From: Bacteroidales bacterium
GTDB lineage: Bacteria > Bacteroidota > Bacteroidia > Bacteroidales > F082
Length of the DNA: 64,000 nt
Assembly (NCBI GenBank): GCA_017538795.1
Contig: JAFYIE010000011.1
Coordinates: 27,795 to 91,794 of the forward strand
Direction of reading: 5' to 3'
A program made the translations under genes and the position numbers. Positions 17,638 to 26,681 of this stretch are shown piece by piece (positions within the stretch are counted from its first letter, which is position 1; each line of letters starts with the position of its first letter). Under the pieces are notes generated by a model. The model saw nothing but the letters and a program-made list of their open reading frames with translations, was not told where the DNA came from and did no database searches.

Positions 17638-18657
17638 TTATTGTTCCAGTTTCAAATCTCCGTCTTTAATCCATTGTAACTTTCTGAATATGAATCCGAA
17701 AAGCCATGTTAAAACGGCCGGAAGCACGAAGCAAATCAACAGGATTCCCCACCACATGTTAGCACCACCATCAGGCATTGCTGAGATTACGCCAAGAGGT
17801 CCTACGAGTCCGCAGGTTCCCATGCCTGAGCCGATTGGCACATTTTCCAAATGAAACACGCAAGTTGCCAAAGGACCGGTAATTGCTGCGGTTAATGTCG
17901 GTGGAATCCAAGTCAAAGGATGACGCAAAATGTTAGGCATCTGCAGCATCGAAGTGCCTATTCCCTGTGAGATAAGGCCGCCCCAACGGTTTTCACGGAA
18001 GCTCATCACTGCGAAACCGACCATCTGGGCGCAACAACCGGCAGTAGCTGCGCCTCCAGCAATTCCCGATAGTCCGATAGCGATACAGATAGCGGCACTA
18101 GAAATCGGTAATGTCAAAGCCATTCCGATGCTAACCGAAACGATGATTCCCATCGCGAACGGATGCAGATTGGTAGCATACATGATGAAATCGCCGAATG
18201 CTGTCATGAAACGGCTGATGCCAGGACCTACAAACATTGCTAGCAAGACACCAGAAATTATTGTTACAGAAGGAGTTACGAGAATATCGACTTTTGTCTC
18301 TTTCGACACCATCTTACCGAGTTCGGTGCTGATAACCACTGCAACCAGCACTCCGACCGGGCCGCCCAATGTGTTACCTGCAACTCCGACAGCAACAGCG
18401 CTGAACATAACCAATGCAGGAGCATGCAAAGCATACGCTATCGCCACTCCCATAGCAGGACCAGCCGCAATTTTGCAGTATTTCGCAAACTCAACAAACA
18501 TCGGGATATTCAAACGGTTTCCGATGGTGTCGAAAATCGTTCCTATCAGCAACGACGCAAACAAACCGAGCGCCATTGCGCCAAGTGCATCAAGCAGATA
18601 TGCCTTCGCCGAAACATCGACGTTTTTTCTTTTCAAAAATGATTTAAAACTATTCAT
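17638..18657 (-). CDS. PTS_EIIC_2-type membrane protein (orphan IIC-like)
   Basis: A 339-residue polytopic membrane protein with about nine helices, rich in Gly and Ala, which I recognise as the PTS_EIIC_2 group (annotated PTS sugar transporter subunit IIC). Typical stretches are AAGPAMGVAIAYALHAPALVMFSAVAVG, GGPVGVLVAVVISTELGK and FHLENVPIGSGMGTCGLVGPLG. No EIIA, EIIB, HPr or enzyme I gene is nearby, so phosphotransfer-coupled uptake is doubtful and it may be a permease of another kind. The extended TTG start at 18663 is less likely than ATG 18657. Overlaps the upstream small gene by 8 bp. Confidence 0.8.
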   Translation of the reverse strand: MNSFKSFLKRKNVDVSAKAYLLDALGAMALGLFASLLIGTIFDTIGNRLNIPMFVEFAKYCKIAAGPAMGVAIAYALHAPALVMFSAVAVGVAGNTLGGPVGVLVAVVISTELGKMVSKETKVDILVTPSVTIISGVLLAMFVGPGISRFMTAFGDFIMYATNLHPFAMGIIVSVSIGMALTLPISSAAICIAIGLSGIAGGAATAGCCAQMVGFAVMSFRENRWGGLISQGIGTSMLQMPNILRHPLTWIPPTLTAAITGPLATCVFHLENVPIGSGMGTCGLVGPLGVISAMPDGGANMWWGILLICFVLPAVLTWLFGFIFRKLQWIKDGDLKLEQ

Positions 18658-18904
18658 TTTCAATCCAGTTTTTCAGTTCTTCAACTCGTTTTTGATATTT
18701 TTCCAACTGGCTTTCAACAAAATCGTCGCTATATTTTCGGTCGCAGAAGCCATTGCCGCGGGCGACGTAGTCGTCGTCATATAGCGAACTTAAGACCTCT
18801 TCGTAATTCGAGACGTACTTCTGGTTTTCGGCCAAAAGACGTTTTAAATCGTCCAAATCAGCTTCAAAAGAATCTCCCGAAGAAAAAGTATAGCGTTTTT
18901 TCAT
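18650..18904 (-). CDS. Small acidic coiled-coil protein of unknown function
   Basis: An 84-residue soluble protein (MKKRYTFSSGDSFEADLDDLKRLLAENQ...) that is charged and mostly helical, with a likely coiled coil over the second half (FVESQLEKYQKRVEELKNWIENE). I do not recognise a family. The TAATTTTG promoter at 18926-18933 lies over the TTG start of the longer frame, so ATG 18904 is preferred. It is translationally coupled to the PTS IIC-like gene through an 8-bp overlap. Confidence 0.65.
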   Translation of the reverse strand: MKKRYTFSSGDSFEADLDDLKRLLAENQKYVSNYEEVLSSLYDDDYVARGNGFCDRKYSDDFVESQLEKYQKRVEELKNWIENE

Positions 18905-18925
18905 TAATTCGTCAGTTTGAGATTG

Positions 18926-18933
18926 CAAAATTA
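18926..18933 (-). promoter_or_regulatory. -7 promoter element TAATTTTG
   Basis: Exact TAnnTTTG match on the minus strand, 21 bp upstream of ATG 18904; drives the small coiled-coil gene and the PTS IIC-like gene. Confidence 0.6.
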
Positions 18934-18977
18934 TAAAATTAGTCGAAGAAAATTTTCATTGCAATTAAAATAATTTC

Positions 18978-18985
18978 TAATTTTG
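18978..18985 (+). promoter_or_regulatory. -7 promoter element TAATTTTG
   Basis: Exact TAnnTTTG match on the plus strand, about 45 bp before the start of the membrane protein gene at 19031. Divergent from the promoter at 18926. Confidence 0.55.
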
Positions 18986-19030
18986 GAGCGCAGAGTTTAA
19001 AATTAAGTTCAATTACAAAAAACTATCATT

Positions 19031-19723
19031 ATGTTATTATCTATTCTCATCATTGTTGCTATGCTTGGCGCACCAACATTGGCTGGTTTCGCAGTCTTCA
19101 AAAGAATTAAAAACAACAATCCTGACATAGCCGGATATGTTTACAACGGAAAAGATTGGGTAGCTTGGATACTTGTGTTCAGTATCATCGCGTCATTATT
19201 TATTGGCTTTGTAATGCCAATTTTTGATGGTACAAAAGGATATCATCCTGAATGGGGTCTTTTGGTATTGATTTTATTGGCTGTGGTGTTTTACATTTGC
19301 TACGCTATCGTTGCTTTCGTTCCGGCTACCGCTGAAGAACTTGCACAAAACAAAGAAGCTGGAAACACTGTTTTGGGCAGTATTGGTGATTCGGCAGCGT
19401 CTATTTTCAGTATCATAATGGGTGTGATTGGCGCTACTCTTATCGCTCTTCCGGCTATGCTTGGTGAAGCTTTGAACCCAACCCTCGCTATTAAGAATAT
19501 TGGCGGAACGATGTACAGAGTCGTCGGAACCGGCTTTGGTTACACCGTTGGCGGAATTGTTATGTTTGCCTTTATTGCAATTATGGTTTTTGTGCTGATA
19601 TATTTAGCCGCATTGCTTTTCGCAATCATTGGCACATTTGCAATTGGCATCATCGCAATAATAAAATTTGTGAAAAACAATCAAAATCTATTAAAGATTA
19701 AAGAAGTGGAAATCAAAGAATAG
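19031..19723 (+). CDS. Hypothetical membrane protein, about six helices
   Basis: A 230-residue protein with a hydrophobic N-terminal helix, then helices near residues 45-65, 72-95, 115-145, 170-195 and 200-215, separated by short loops; the tail ([15 protein letters not shown]) is charged and cytoplasmic. No motif points to a function. It overlaps the convergent truB end by 11 bp. Family not recognised. Confidence 0.75.
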   Translation: MLLSILIIVAMLGAPTLAGFAVFKRIKNNNPDIAGYVYNGKDWVAWILVFSIIASLFIGFVMPIFDGTKGYHPEWGLLVLILLAVVFYICYAIVAFVPATAEELAQNKEAGNTVLGSIGDSAASIFSIIMGVIGATLIALPAMLGEALNPTLAIKNIGGTMYRVVGTGFGYTVGGIVMFAFIAIMVFVLIYLAALLFAIIGTFAIGIIAIIKFVKNNQNLLKIKEVEIKE

Positions 19724-20486
19724 TTTCCGGAGCTGTATCAATGAGCTTCTGCTTCAGTTCCATTAAATTCCAGGCGTCTTTCACATCAAAGTCGCCTATT
19801 TTTGTGCGACGAAGCGAGATTAAGCAGGCGCCGTTACCTAAAGCCTGACCAAAATCGTTGACTAATGAACGGATATATGTTCCTTTGGAGCATTTCACCA
19901 TGAAATCGACTTTCGGGAAATTTGTTGTATCTATTTGGAAATCCTCGATATGCACGAGGCGTTCCTTCAGCTCAAGCTCCTCATCGGAACGGGCATAATC
20001 AAAAGCGCGCTTACCCTGAATCTTGATTGCGGAAAACTTCGGTGGACGCTGCATAATATCGCCGATGAACTTTTTACGCGCCTCGTTTAACGCCTCGGCG
20101 CTGATCCCGTCCGTCGGGAAAAACTGATTAGGCTCGCTTTCAAGGTCGAAAGTCGGTGTGGTCTGTCCCAACAGCATTGTGCCGGTATAAACCTTCTCCT
20201 GCGCCTGGAAATTGTCGATTTGCTTGGTCATTCGACCAGTGCAAAGTATCAACAAACCCGTCGCCAAAGGATCTAAAGTGCCGGCGTGACCGACCTTCAG
20301 TTTCCGAATCTGATGGTATTTCTTGATGACAGCACGAATCAGATTGACAACATCGAATGATGTCCAATCAAGAGGTTTATCAATAAAGAATACCTCGCCT
20401 TCTTCAAAATGAAAATCTGTATGGGCGAAACATTTTTCGCCCTTACAATCATTTTCATTTGTAATATCCGGCTTCAAAAATGTCAT
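19713..20486 (-). CDS. truB: tRNA pseudouridine(55) synthase TruB
   Basis: A 257-residue enzyme that makes pseudouridine 55 in the tRNA T-loop. The catalytic motif [14 protein letters not shown] (Asp near residue 72) and later [37 protein letters not shown] motifs are intact. A stretch of about 28 residues before the usual [18 protein letters not shown] start is extra. ATG 20486 gives an ATGA overlap with the uppP stop; the TTG at 20495 is not needed. Last gene of ftsX-DUF3098-uppP-truB, an order I know from many Bacteroidota. Confidence 0.95.
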   Translation of the reverse strand: MTFLKPDITNENDCKGEKCFAHTDFHFEEGEVFFIDKPLDWTSFDVVNLIRAVIKKYHQIRKLKVGHAGTLDPLATGLLILCTGRMTKQIDNFQAQEKVYTGTMLLGQTTPTFDLESEPNQFFPTDGISAEALNEARKKFIGDIMQRPPKFSAIKIQGKRAFDYARSDEELELKERLVHIEDFQIDTTNFPKVDFMVKCSKGTYIRSLVNDFGQALGNGACLISLRRTKIGDFDVKDAWNLMELKQKLIDTAPETIL

Positions 20487-21301
20487 GCGAAGCAAATTGC
20501 GAGAATACCAACAATCACACAGTAGATTGCGAAATAAATGAGTTTGCCTTTTTTCACTATGCTAATCATCCATTTGCAGGCGAGGCAGCCTGTGATGAAT
20601 GCTGCCAAGAAACCTATGATAAGCGCAAACGGTGAGATTCCAGCCATTGCTGCACTCCAACCAACTTCAAGAACATCTTTCGCGTCAAGCAAAGCTTCTC
20701 CTAAAATCGGAGGAATAACCATCAAAAACGAGAACTGTGCGAGTTTCTCCTTCTTGTTGCCGAGCAACAAACCTGTGGCGATGGTCGTCCCAGAGCGTGA
20801 CAAACCCGGCATGGTGGCACAGGCCTGACCGATACCGATGATGAATGCATGCAAACCTGAAATCTCCTCACGCTGACGTGGCTTGGCGAAATGTGCGAAT
20901 GTCAGCAAAGTGGCGGTAACCAACAGCATGATTCCAACAATCAACAGACCTGAACCGAAGATAGCCTCGATAGTGTCTTTGAAAAACACGCCGACGATGC
21001 CAACCGGAATCATCGAGATGATGATGTTGATGGCGTATTTTGTGCCTCCGTTGAGGTTTTTATATGAATTCCATTGCTGTTTGGTGAACAAATCCTTGAA
21101 AATCCACACCACTTCCTGCCAAAGAACAGCTAAGGTGGCACAGACTGTCGCAACGTGCAACACCACGTTAAACGTCAAATTTTCCTCGCCGCTCAGCCCG
21201 AAGATGTTTGATAATATTGTGAGGTGTCCGCTGCTCGAAACAGGTAGAAACTCCGTCAAACCTTGGAGAATTCCAAGTAATAAAGCTTGTAACCAATCCA
21301 T
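20483..21301 (-). CDS. uppP: Undecaprenyl-diphosphate phosphatase
   Basis: A 272-residue integral membrane enzyme (UppP/BacA) that dephosphorylates undecaprenyl pyrophosphate to recycle the carrier lipid of peptidoglycan and glycan synthesis. The two catalytic motifs are visible: [18 protein letters not shown] at the N-terminus and [21 protein letters not shown] near residue 160-180. Length and helix count are standard. Start shares one base with the DUF3098 stop and its stop overlaps the truB start (ATGA). Confidence 0.95.
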   Translation of the reverse strand: MDWLQALLLGILQGLTEFLPVSSSGHLTILSNIFGLSGEENLTFNVVLHVATVCATLAVLWQEVVWIFKDLFTKQQWNSYKNLNGGTKYAINIIISMIPVGIVGVFFKDTIEAIFGSGLLIVGIMLLVTATLLTFAHFAKPRQREEISGLHAFIIGIGQACATMPGLSRSGTTIATGLLLGNKKEKLAQFSFLMVIPPILGEALLDAKDVLEVGWSAAMAGISPFALIIGFLAAFITGCLACKWMISIVKKGKLIYFAIYCVIVGILAICFA

Positions 21302-21558
21302 TATTTAGGTTTTTTCATTATTGCATAGAACTGTATTCCGAAACCGATTAAAATCAATATTGGTGATAAAGTTATTCTTCTGAAGCTGAACATTCCTTCG
21401 TTGAAGACGTCAGGGTTGTCGGAGCCACCGCCAATCATCAAAAGAAAACCAACCAAAAGAAATGCCAGTCCGATGAGCACCCATTTGTAGTTGTCACGGC
21501 CGAAAGGCATCGGTTTCTTTTCTTTTTCAGTGGTTTTTACATCATTTTTTGTTGCCAT
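21301..21558 (-). CDS. DUF3098 family small membrane protein
   Basis: An 85-residue protein with a charged N-terminus and two hydrophobic helices ([40 protein letters not shown]). The PFGRDNYKW stretch before helix 1 and [22 protein letters not shown] loop are typical of DUF3098, found between ftsX and uppP in Bacteroidota. Function unknown; the fixed position suggests a role in envelope growth. Stop overlaps the uppP start by one base. Confidence 0.85.
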   Translation of the reverse strand: MATKNDVKTTEKEKKPMPFGRDNYKWVLIGLAFLLVGFLLMIGGGSDNPDVFNEGMFSFRRITLSPILILIGFGIQFYAIMKKPK

Positions 21559-21575
21559 ATCTGTAATTTTTAATT

Positions 21576-22457
21576 TTATTCGTAAAGTTCGTCGACATCA
21601 GCGCGAAGATATTTTCTGATTGCAAAATATGTTGACAAAGTGGTGATCAAAACGCCCAAAACAATCATCGAGACATAAATCACAGCCACGTTGCCGAAGT
21701 TAATCAAAGAGGCGAGTTCCGGGACATTTTTCATCATCGTCACAAGGAAGATTGTGAGCAAGACCAAAGCCAACAACGAGCCTATGACACCTTGTATCAC
21801 AAAATATTTCATAAACGGCTTGATGATAAAATTCTCCGTCGCGCCAACAAGCTGCATGCTTCTAACGGTGAAACGTTTCGAGTAAACCGAAAGTCTCACA
21901 GTGTGGCTGATGAGCGTCACAGCCATTATCAACAATGCGATTCCAATTATTAAAATAACTATTGCTATTTTTCTGACATTTTTATCGATAGAATGTATCA
22001 ACGACTTTTGGAAATACACCTCTTTCACGTTTTTGTTCTTCATCACCCATTGCTCGATCTTCGCTATGCTGTCGTTATTGGCGTATTCCGACTTAAACCT
22101 CACGTCAATCGAAGGCAGGAGCGGGTTTTCGTTGTCGCCGAGCCATTCGAGAATATCTTCACCCAAATCTTCAGTCAAACGGCGTGTGGCTTCCTGTTGA
22201 GAAATGTATTCTGTTGATTTCACATATTCTTTTTTATCCAAAACATGCTGAAAATCAATGATGTCTTTTTCTTTAACACCTTTTTTCATCACCACTTCAA
22301 AGCCGATATTTTCCTTGATATAATCGGAAATCCTGTTAGCGAAAAGCACCAGCGACGAGAACAGGCTTAACACGAACAAAACGAGCATGATACTCATCAA
22401 AGAGATGAGATATGAACCCTGAAGACGGCGTTTTGTTGTTGTATTCTCGCTTTTCAT
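21576..22457 (-). CDS. ftsX: Cell-division permease FtsX
   Basis: A 293-residue membrane protein: cytoplasmic N-tail, helix 1 (LISLMSIMLVLFVLSLFSSLVLF), a periplasmic domain of about 140 residues (NIGFEVVMKKGVKEKDI...), and three C-terminal helices, the FtsX topology. With FtsE it forms an ABC-type complex that activates cell-wall hydrolases at the septum; ftsE is not in this window. The open frame begins at a TTG at 22475 that overlaps the promoter; ATG 22457 is the likely start. First gene of the ftsX-DUF3098-uppP-truB operon. Confidence 0.93.
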   Translation of the reverse strand: MKSENTTTKRRLQGSYLISLMSIMLVLFVLSLFSSLVLFANRISDYIKENIGFEVVMKKGVKEKDIIDFQHVLDKKEYVKSTEYISQQEATRRLTEDLGEDILEWLGDNENPLLPSIDVRFKSEYANNDSIAKIEQWVMKNKNVKEVYFQKSLIHSIDKNVRKIAIVILIIGIALLIMAVTLISHTVRLSVYSKRFTVRSMQLVGATENFIIKPFMKYFVIQGVIGSLLALVLLTIFLVTMMKNVPELASLINFGNVAVIYVSMIVLGVLITTLSTYFAIRKYLRADVDELYE

Positions 22458-22472
22458 GACATTAATAACTTG

Positions 22473-22480
22473 CAAAAATA
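22473..22480 (-). promoter_or_regulatory. -7 promoter element TATTTTTG for ftsX operon
   Basis: Exact match on the minus strand, 15 bp before ATG 22457. It sits 13 bp from the divergent promoter at 22494. Confidence 0.6.
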
Positions 22481-22493
22481 AAAAAAAATATGT

Positions 22494-22501
22494 TATTTTT
22501 G
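22494..22501 (+). promoter_or_regulatory. -7 promoter element TATTTTTG for M64 peptidase
   Basis: Exact match on the plus strand, 16 bp before the start at 22518. The two -7 boxes of this divergent pair are so close that both cannot easily be occupied at once. Confidence 0.6.
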
Positions 22502-22517
22502 CAAAAAATTTATCAAA

Positions 22518-23795
22518 ATGAAGAAGGCTTTGTTTGTAATTTTATCAACAATCCTGATGTTTGCAGGATTTGAAGCTAAAGCTCAGGTGGAATACAACGA
22601 TTATTTCACTGACAACCAGTTAAGAATTGATTATTACCTTTTCGGTAATTCCGATACGGTTTCATACGCCCTCGACAAACTCGTGAAAGAGCCTAAATGG
22701 GGTGGTCCGCGCGCTCAGCTCATTGACAACATGAACTACGGAATGTATTTTATTGAAGTCACGTTGCCCGACTCTGATGTTGTGCTTTATTCGCATGGTT
22801 ATTGTCTGCTTTTCGGCGAGTGGCAGACCACGGATGAGGCGACAAAAATCAGCAAAGGTTTCCATGAATCGGTGGTGATTCCGTTCCCGAAAGAGACCGT
22901 TGAAATTGCGTTTTACGCTAAAAACTACGATTTGGAACCAATAGAGCAGATGAAAATCACTGTCGACCCGAACGATTATTTCATTAAGCCGGCACCGAAA
23001 CTGCCTTACTCCATTTACAATGTCTACGGCGACTATCCTGTTGAAAACGCTGTCGACATAGTGTTGCTTCCTGACGGATACACTGAAAAAGAGATGGGAA
23101 AATTCGTGCAGGACTGCCAGTTTTTCGTGAAAAGTCTGTTCAGTTACGCTCCATACAACCGTTATCAGGACCGTTTCAACATCCGTGCGGTGATGGTGCC
23201 TTCACAAGATTCCGACATCACCATGCCTGGTGACAAACTTTATCGCAACACCGCCTTGAGCTGCAGCTTCTGGACCTTCGACAGCGAACGTTACTGCATG
23301 ACGTATGATAACGAGACTATGAAAACTCTTGCTGGTCAGGTGCCTTACGACCAGATTTACATCCTCGCTAACACCAAGAAATACGGTGGAGGAGGTATTT
23401 TTAACTCATACTGCGTAAGCACAACCGGCAACTCATATTCTTCGGATGTCATTATTCATGAGTTCGGGCACGGATTCGCAGGCTTGGCAGATGAGTATGC
23501 CTACGAGGGCACCGATAACTACAATTTGGATGTCGAGCCGTGGGAGCCTAACATCACCACGTTAAAAGATTTCGACAGCAAATGGAAAGACATGCTCGGT
23601 AAGAAGACGCCGGTTCCTACACCTGTCGAAAAAAAATACGAGAAAACCGTCGGCGTGTACGAAGGCGCTGGTTATCAATTACATGGCATCTACCGTCCGA
23701 TGATAGACTGCCTAATGAATACGTTCAATGGCGACAAATTCTGCCCAGTGTGCGAACGCGCCATTGAACGAATGATTTTACATTACACAGAGTAG
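22518..23795 (+). CDS. Secreted M64-family metallopeptidase
   Basis: A 425-residue exported protein: signal peptide MKKALFVILSTILMFAGFEAKAQ, an N-terminal beta domain (about 25-155, the M64 N-domain type), and a peptidase domain from about 160. The zinc site is His314-Glu315-x-x-His318-x-x-Gly-x-x-Asp325 (IIHEFGHGFAGLADEY), a metzincin-like HExxHxxGxxD. M64 is the family first described for an IgA-cleaving Clostridium peptidase; the substrate here cannot be told. No T9SS sorting domain, so it is periplasmic or outer-membrane associated. It stands alone, divergent from ftsX. Confidence 0.9.
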   Translation: MKKALFVILSTILMFAGFEAKAQVEYNDYFTDNQLRIDYYLFGNSDTVSYALDKLVKEPKWGGPRAQLIDNMNYGMYFIEVTLPDSDVVLYSHGYCLLFGEWQTTDEATKISKGFHESVVIPFPKETVEIAFYAKNYDLEPIEQMKITVDPNDYFIKPAPKLPYSIYNVYGDYPVENAVDIVLLPDGYTEKEMGKFVQDCQFFVKSLFSYAPYNRYQDRFNIRAVMVPSQDSDITMPGDKLYRNTALSCSFWTFDSERYCMTYDNETMKTLAGQVPYDQIYILANTKKYGGGGIFNSYCVSTTGNSYSSDVIIHEFGHGFAGLADEYAYEGTDNYNLDVEPWEPNITTLKDFDSKWKDMLGKKTPVPTPVEKKYEKTVGVYEGAGYQLHGIYRPMIDCLMNTFNGDKFCPVCERAIERMILHYTE

Positions 23796-23817
23796 GGAGT
23801 AAAGAGTACTCTATAAT

Positions 23818-25083
23818 CTATTTTTTGATAATTTTTTTCGTGACAACGCTACCATTATTTGTTACAAATCGCATCATGTAAATTCCTGATGGTAAATCTG
23901 TTACGACGATTTTGTCGATATCGAATGTGACATCCGTGACACGTTTTCCGACAAGGTCGTAAATATCACACGATGCGACATCACCAACCACATACACATT
24001 GTCGACAACGGGGTTAGGATAAACAACAACCATATCGGGGTTCTCGGCAATCTCCGAAACATCCATAAATGTCTCATCGAAAACCGGGTAGCCGTCGTTA
24101 ACATTTTCGGTATCCATCGCCCAGATGGTGATTCCGTTGTTAAGCATGTTGACAAATTCCTGTGAACGCATGAAATCTGCCGTCTCAGGCACACCATATT
24201 CATTTGTCGATGCGATGCAACCATCGAGATAGTAGCAATTGTCGATACTTCCGCCCGACGGCTTGATTCCGACGATAGCTCCCACATGAGTGGCATTTGA
24301 GCTATAAAGAACATCACCTATATTATAGCAGTTCTTTATTCTCATTGATCTTCCAGCGATACCGCCAATATAATCTTCAGCCTCAATATTGCCCTTGTTA
24401 TAACAGTTTTCAACAGTTCCATTCCAGGCAACGATGCCTCCGGCACCATTTTTTCCCTTGATATTGCCTAAATTAGCGCAAAATCTGACAGTAGCATTGC
24501 CCCAAGATACAATACCGGCAGCGGTCTGAGCTGTTGATTCGACATTCACATTTGAGACACAATATTCGAAAACACCGTAACTGCTACCCGCAAAACCACC
24601 AGCTTTTCTTCCACTTGTAACAGAACCTTCCAAATAAAGATTCTTGACTACTGCATTGGCACCAAGTTCTGTGAAAAATCCGGCATACGACGACACCCAC
24701 ATGTCGCTATTGTTATTGATAGGATTGTCAGCATCGATATAAATGCCGGTGATACTGTGGAATCCACCGTCAAAAACACCTTCAAAGTATTTATGGGAAT
24801 ATACAGATGGTCCAGCTCCTATCGGAATCCATTGGTTGTCAGCGCTTCCGTTAAGTTCAATATCAGTAGTCAGCAGGAAATACTTGCCCGATGTCCAACG
24901 TGAGTAATCCCAATTGATGAGATACACCAGCCATGCTAATTGCTGAGCGTTTTCGATGAGATAAGGGTCGCTTTCGGTACCCGAACCACTGCTGATGGCT
25001 TCACGACTGCCATCCCAGACACTCTGGGCTGTTAAGTTCATCCCAAGGATGAGAAATAACAATATATATGATAGTTTTTTCAT
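23818..25083 (-). CDS. T9SS-sorted secreted protein with GLUG-like repeats
   Basis: A 421-residue surface protein: signal peptide, then VWDGSREAISSGSGTESDPYLIENAQQLAWL, followed by repeats with the GLUG character (GGFAGSSYGVFEYCVSNVNV; GIVSWGNATVRFCANLGNI; GGIVAWNGTVENCYNKGNI; GGIAGRSMRIKNCYNIGDV) that would form a beta-helix-like solenoid. The last 80 residues are a type A T9SS sorting domain (VYPNPVVDNVYVVG...CDIYDLVGKRV...GIYMMRFVTNNGSVVTKKIIKK), so it is exported across the outer membrane. It lies 12 bp after the gene ending at 25096 and is probably the last gene of the kinase operon. Paralogue of the fragment at 1-215. Confidence 0.88.
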   Translation of the reverse strand: MKKLSYILLFLILGMNLTAQSVWDGSREAISSGSGTESDPYLIENAQQLAWLVYLINWDYSRWTSGKYFLLTTDIELNGSADNQWIPIGAGPSVYSHKYFEGVFDGGFHSITGIYIDADNPINNNSDMWVSSYAGFFTELGANAVVKNLYLEGSVTSGRKAGGFAGSSYGVFEYCVSNVNVESTAQTAAGIVSWGNATVRFCANLGNIKGKNGAGGIVAWNGTVENCYNKGNIEAEDYIGGIAGRSMRIKNCYNIGDVLYSSNATHVGAIVGIKPSGGSIDNCYYLDGCIASTNEYGVPETADFMRSQEFVNMLNNGITIWAMDTENVNDGYPVFDETFMDVSEIAENPDMVVVYPNPVVDNVYVVGDVASCDIYDLVGKRVTDVTFDIDKIVVTDLPSGIYMMRFVTNNGSVVTKKIIKK

Positions 25084-25095
25084 AGCTGTAGGTTT

Positions 25096-26628
25096 TTATT
25101 TGTTATACAAATTATTCAAAAAATACTCTTTGATATATGTTGCCCATTCATCCATTCCAACGGTACTGAAAGTTACTGGTAACCAACATGTTATGTATGC
25201 TCTATCAATCACATGAACCGAGCCGCTGACTAATGTGAACGGTCCCGATGATGCCAGTCCGCGACGGTCGCCAACAGGATTAGGCATACCATTATCGCCA
25301 GTAAGTTCACACCAATAGAAATTGTTCTGGGTATAGCCACCACCGGGAACAATTTGGTCAGTACCCCAATTATATGGGTCTGAATCGTATGGGAACATGA
25401 ACTTGCAAGCTGGACCGACAACTCCCGGATGGCCAGCAACACCATCACCTCCATACATCATCGGAGAACCGTCTTTCCATTTGCCTTGCATGAAATTATA
25501 ATAATTATGTGCTGTTACAGGGTCACCATTGACTATACTACTATAATTCTCATGATAAACGAAACCTGTCATGCCAAGTCGTTCATTATCAACGATTCCA
25601 TCGCCAAAACCGAGTCCGTTGATGCTTTCGTCGACAATCTGATTACCACCACCATCATATTTTGGATTATCCAAACCGTCGGGGTTCATTGTCGGACCGC
25701 CGAGAATCATAATAATCTGTGAAGGAGGGTTCGGACCGTAAGATTCAGGTTCGCCAGAACCGTCGATAGGACTTCCGTTATAAGCGTAATAATAGCCGTT
25801 TTGAACGTTACAGCCGTTGTAGTCGTCACGAGCATAACCAATATCGTAGTCGGTCCAATAGCCGACATATGTGTCATGATAATCATTTGCTGAGCGGTTG
25901 AATATCCACTGACGCATGAAGAGGGTATTGTTCAAAACCTCATCGTCAGGGGCATTGAAGCCATAGAGCATGCAATGAACTTCGATACCGAGAGGTGCAC
26001 CGCCAGTCTCACCATGATGAACATAACCATTGTTATAAAAATCGTAGTTGTCGTTATAGATGCAGAACAGAGCCATATCGCCAAGGATATCAGGATAATC
26101 GCCGTTATGCGGATTATAGATTCCGTCGCCGTCGACATCCACGAATGGAGCAAGGTTTGAGGCATATCCGTCATCGACGTTACCGTGAGCCGGCCAAGTG
26201 AGTATATCCTCAGGGATTTCGCCGCCAGGATTTGCGATAAGCGCTTCTATCTCAGCACGCGACACCTTCCACACATGGTGATAATTCATCACGTTGAAGA
26301 TATCTGTTGAAGCGTCGGTGACACGCAGCGGACCCGACCAGAAGTCTTCACCCACCTGGTTGAATCGCACCGCTGCCAGATGGAGGCTGTCGTCGGCATC
26401 GAGACCGCCAATCCACAGGGTGTTTTGGAAGATTGTAGATTTAATGTCGTTTGAAGGCACGTAGTAGCCTTGTTCTGTGTTCTCACCTCCTCTCATTCTG
26501 AAGAAGTTTCCGGTTCCGTACAATGTGGTCTTCACATTGTTGATGTCAATTTCAGCCCCCGGATGCCATTGGGCTGTCATTTCAAACGCTGCCATGAGCG
26601 CCGCAATGAGAAGTAGAAATTTTTTCAT
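25096..26628 (-). CDS. Large secreted protein of Bacteroidota, no visible sorting domain
   Basis: A 510-residue exported protein with signal peptide MKKFLLLIAALMAAFEMTAQ. The rest (WHPGAEIDINNVKTTLYGTGNFFRMRGGENTEQGYYVPSND..TIFQNTLWIGGLDADDSLHLAAVRF) is of a type I have seen in T9SS-cargo proteins of this phylum, rich in Tyr, Asn and Asp (NDNYDFYNNGYVHHGE). Calcium-type Asp-rich loops (DVDGDGIYNPHNGDYPDI) are present. The usual C-terminal sorting domain is missing: the frame stops 12 bp before the next gene. The open frame extends 19 codons upstream, but that part is not a signal sequence and overlaps the palindrome at 26644. Confidence 0.75.
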   Translation of the reverse strand: MKKFLLLIAALMAAFEMTAQWHPGAEIDINNVKTTLYGTGNFFRMRGGENTEQGYYVPSNDIKSTIFQNTLWIGGLDADDSLHLAAVRFNQVGEDFWSGPLRVTDASTDIFNVMNYHHVWKVSRAEIEALIANPGGEIPEDILTWPAHGNVDDGYASNLAPFVDVDGDGIYNPHNGDYPDILGDMALFCIYNDNYDFYNNGYVHHGETGGAPLGIEVHCMLYGFNAPDDEVLNNTLFMRQWIFNRSANDYHDTYVGYWTDYDIGYARDDYNGCNVQNGYYYAYNGSPIDGSGEPESYGPNPPSQIIMILGGPTMNPDGLDNPKYDGGGNQIVDESINGLGFGDGIVDNERLGMTGFVYHENYSSIVNGDPVTAHNYYNFMQGKWKDGSPMMYGGDGVAGHPGVVGPACKFMFPYDSDPYNWGTDQIVPGGGYTQNNFYWCELTGDNGMPNPVGDRRGLASSGPFTLVSGSVHVIDRAYITCWLPVTFSTVGMDEWATYIKEYFLNNLYNK

Positions 26629-26643
26629 AGCGTTTATTTTTAT

Positions 26644-26671
26644 GTAGGGAGAGGGCATGCCCTCTCCGTAC
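26644..26671. repeat. 28-bp GTAG..CTAC-type palindrome, intergenic copy
   Basis: GTAGGGAG AGGGCATG CCCTCTCCGTAC: the middle 20 bp are a perfect palindrome and 13 of 14 base pairs of the whole unit match. Same length and end pattern as the copies at 51739 and 61387. Lies between the response-regulator gene and the following secreted-protein gene and could form a stable hairpin in that mRNA. Confidence 0.7.
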
Positions 26672-26681
26672 GGGTTATCAA

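Noticed and set aside
17930-18784. 284-codon plus-strand frame across the PTS IIC-like and small coiled-coil genes
   Set aside because: Hydrophobic antisense shadow of a membrane protein; the minus-strand genes have a promoter and family likeness.
26644-26671. Classical intrinsic terminator between the response regulator and the secreted protein
   Set aside because: Strong hairpin but no T-run on either side, and the same 28-bp unit occurs inside genes, so it is better treated as a repeat.
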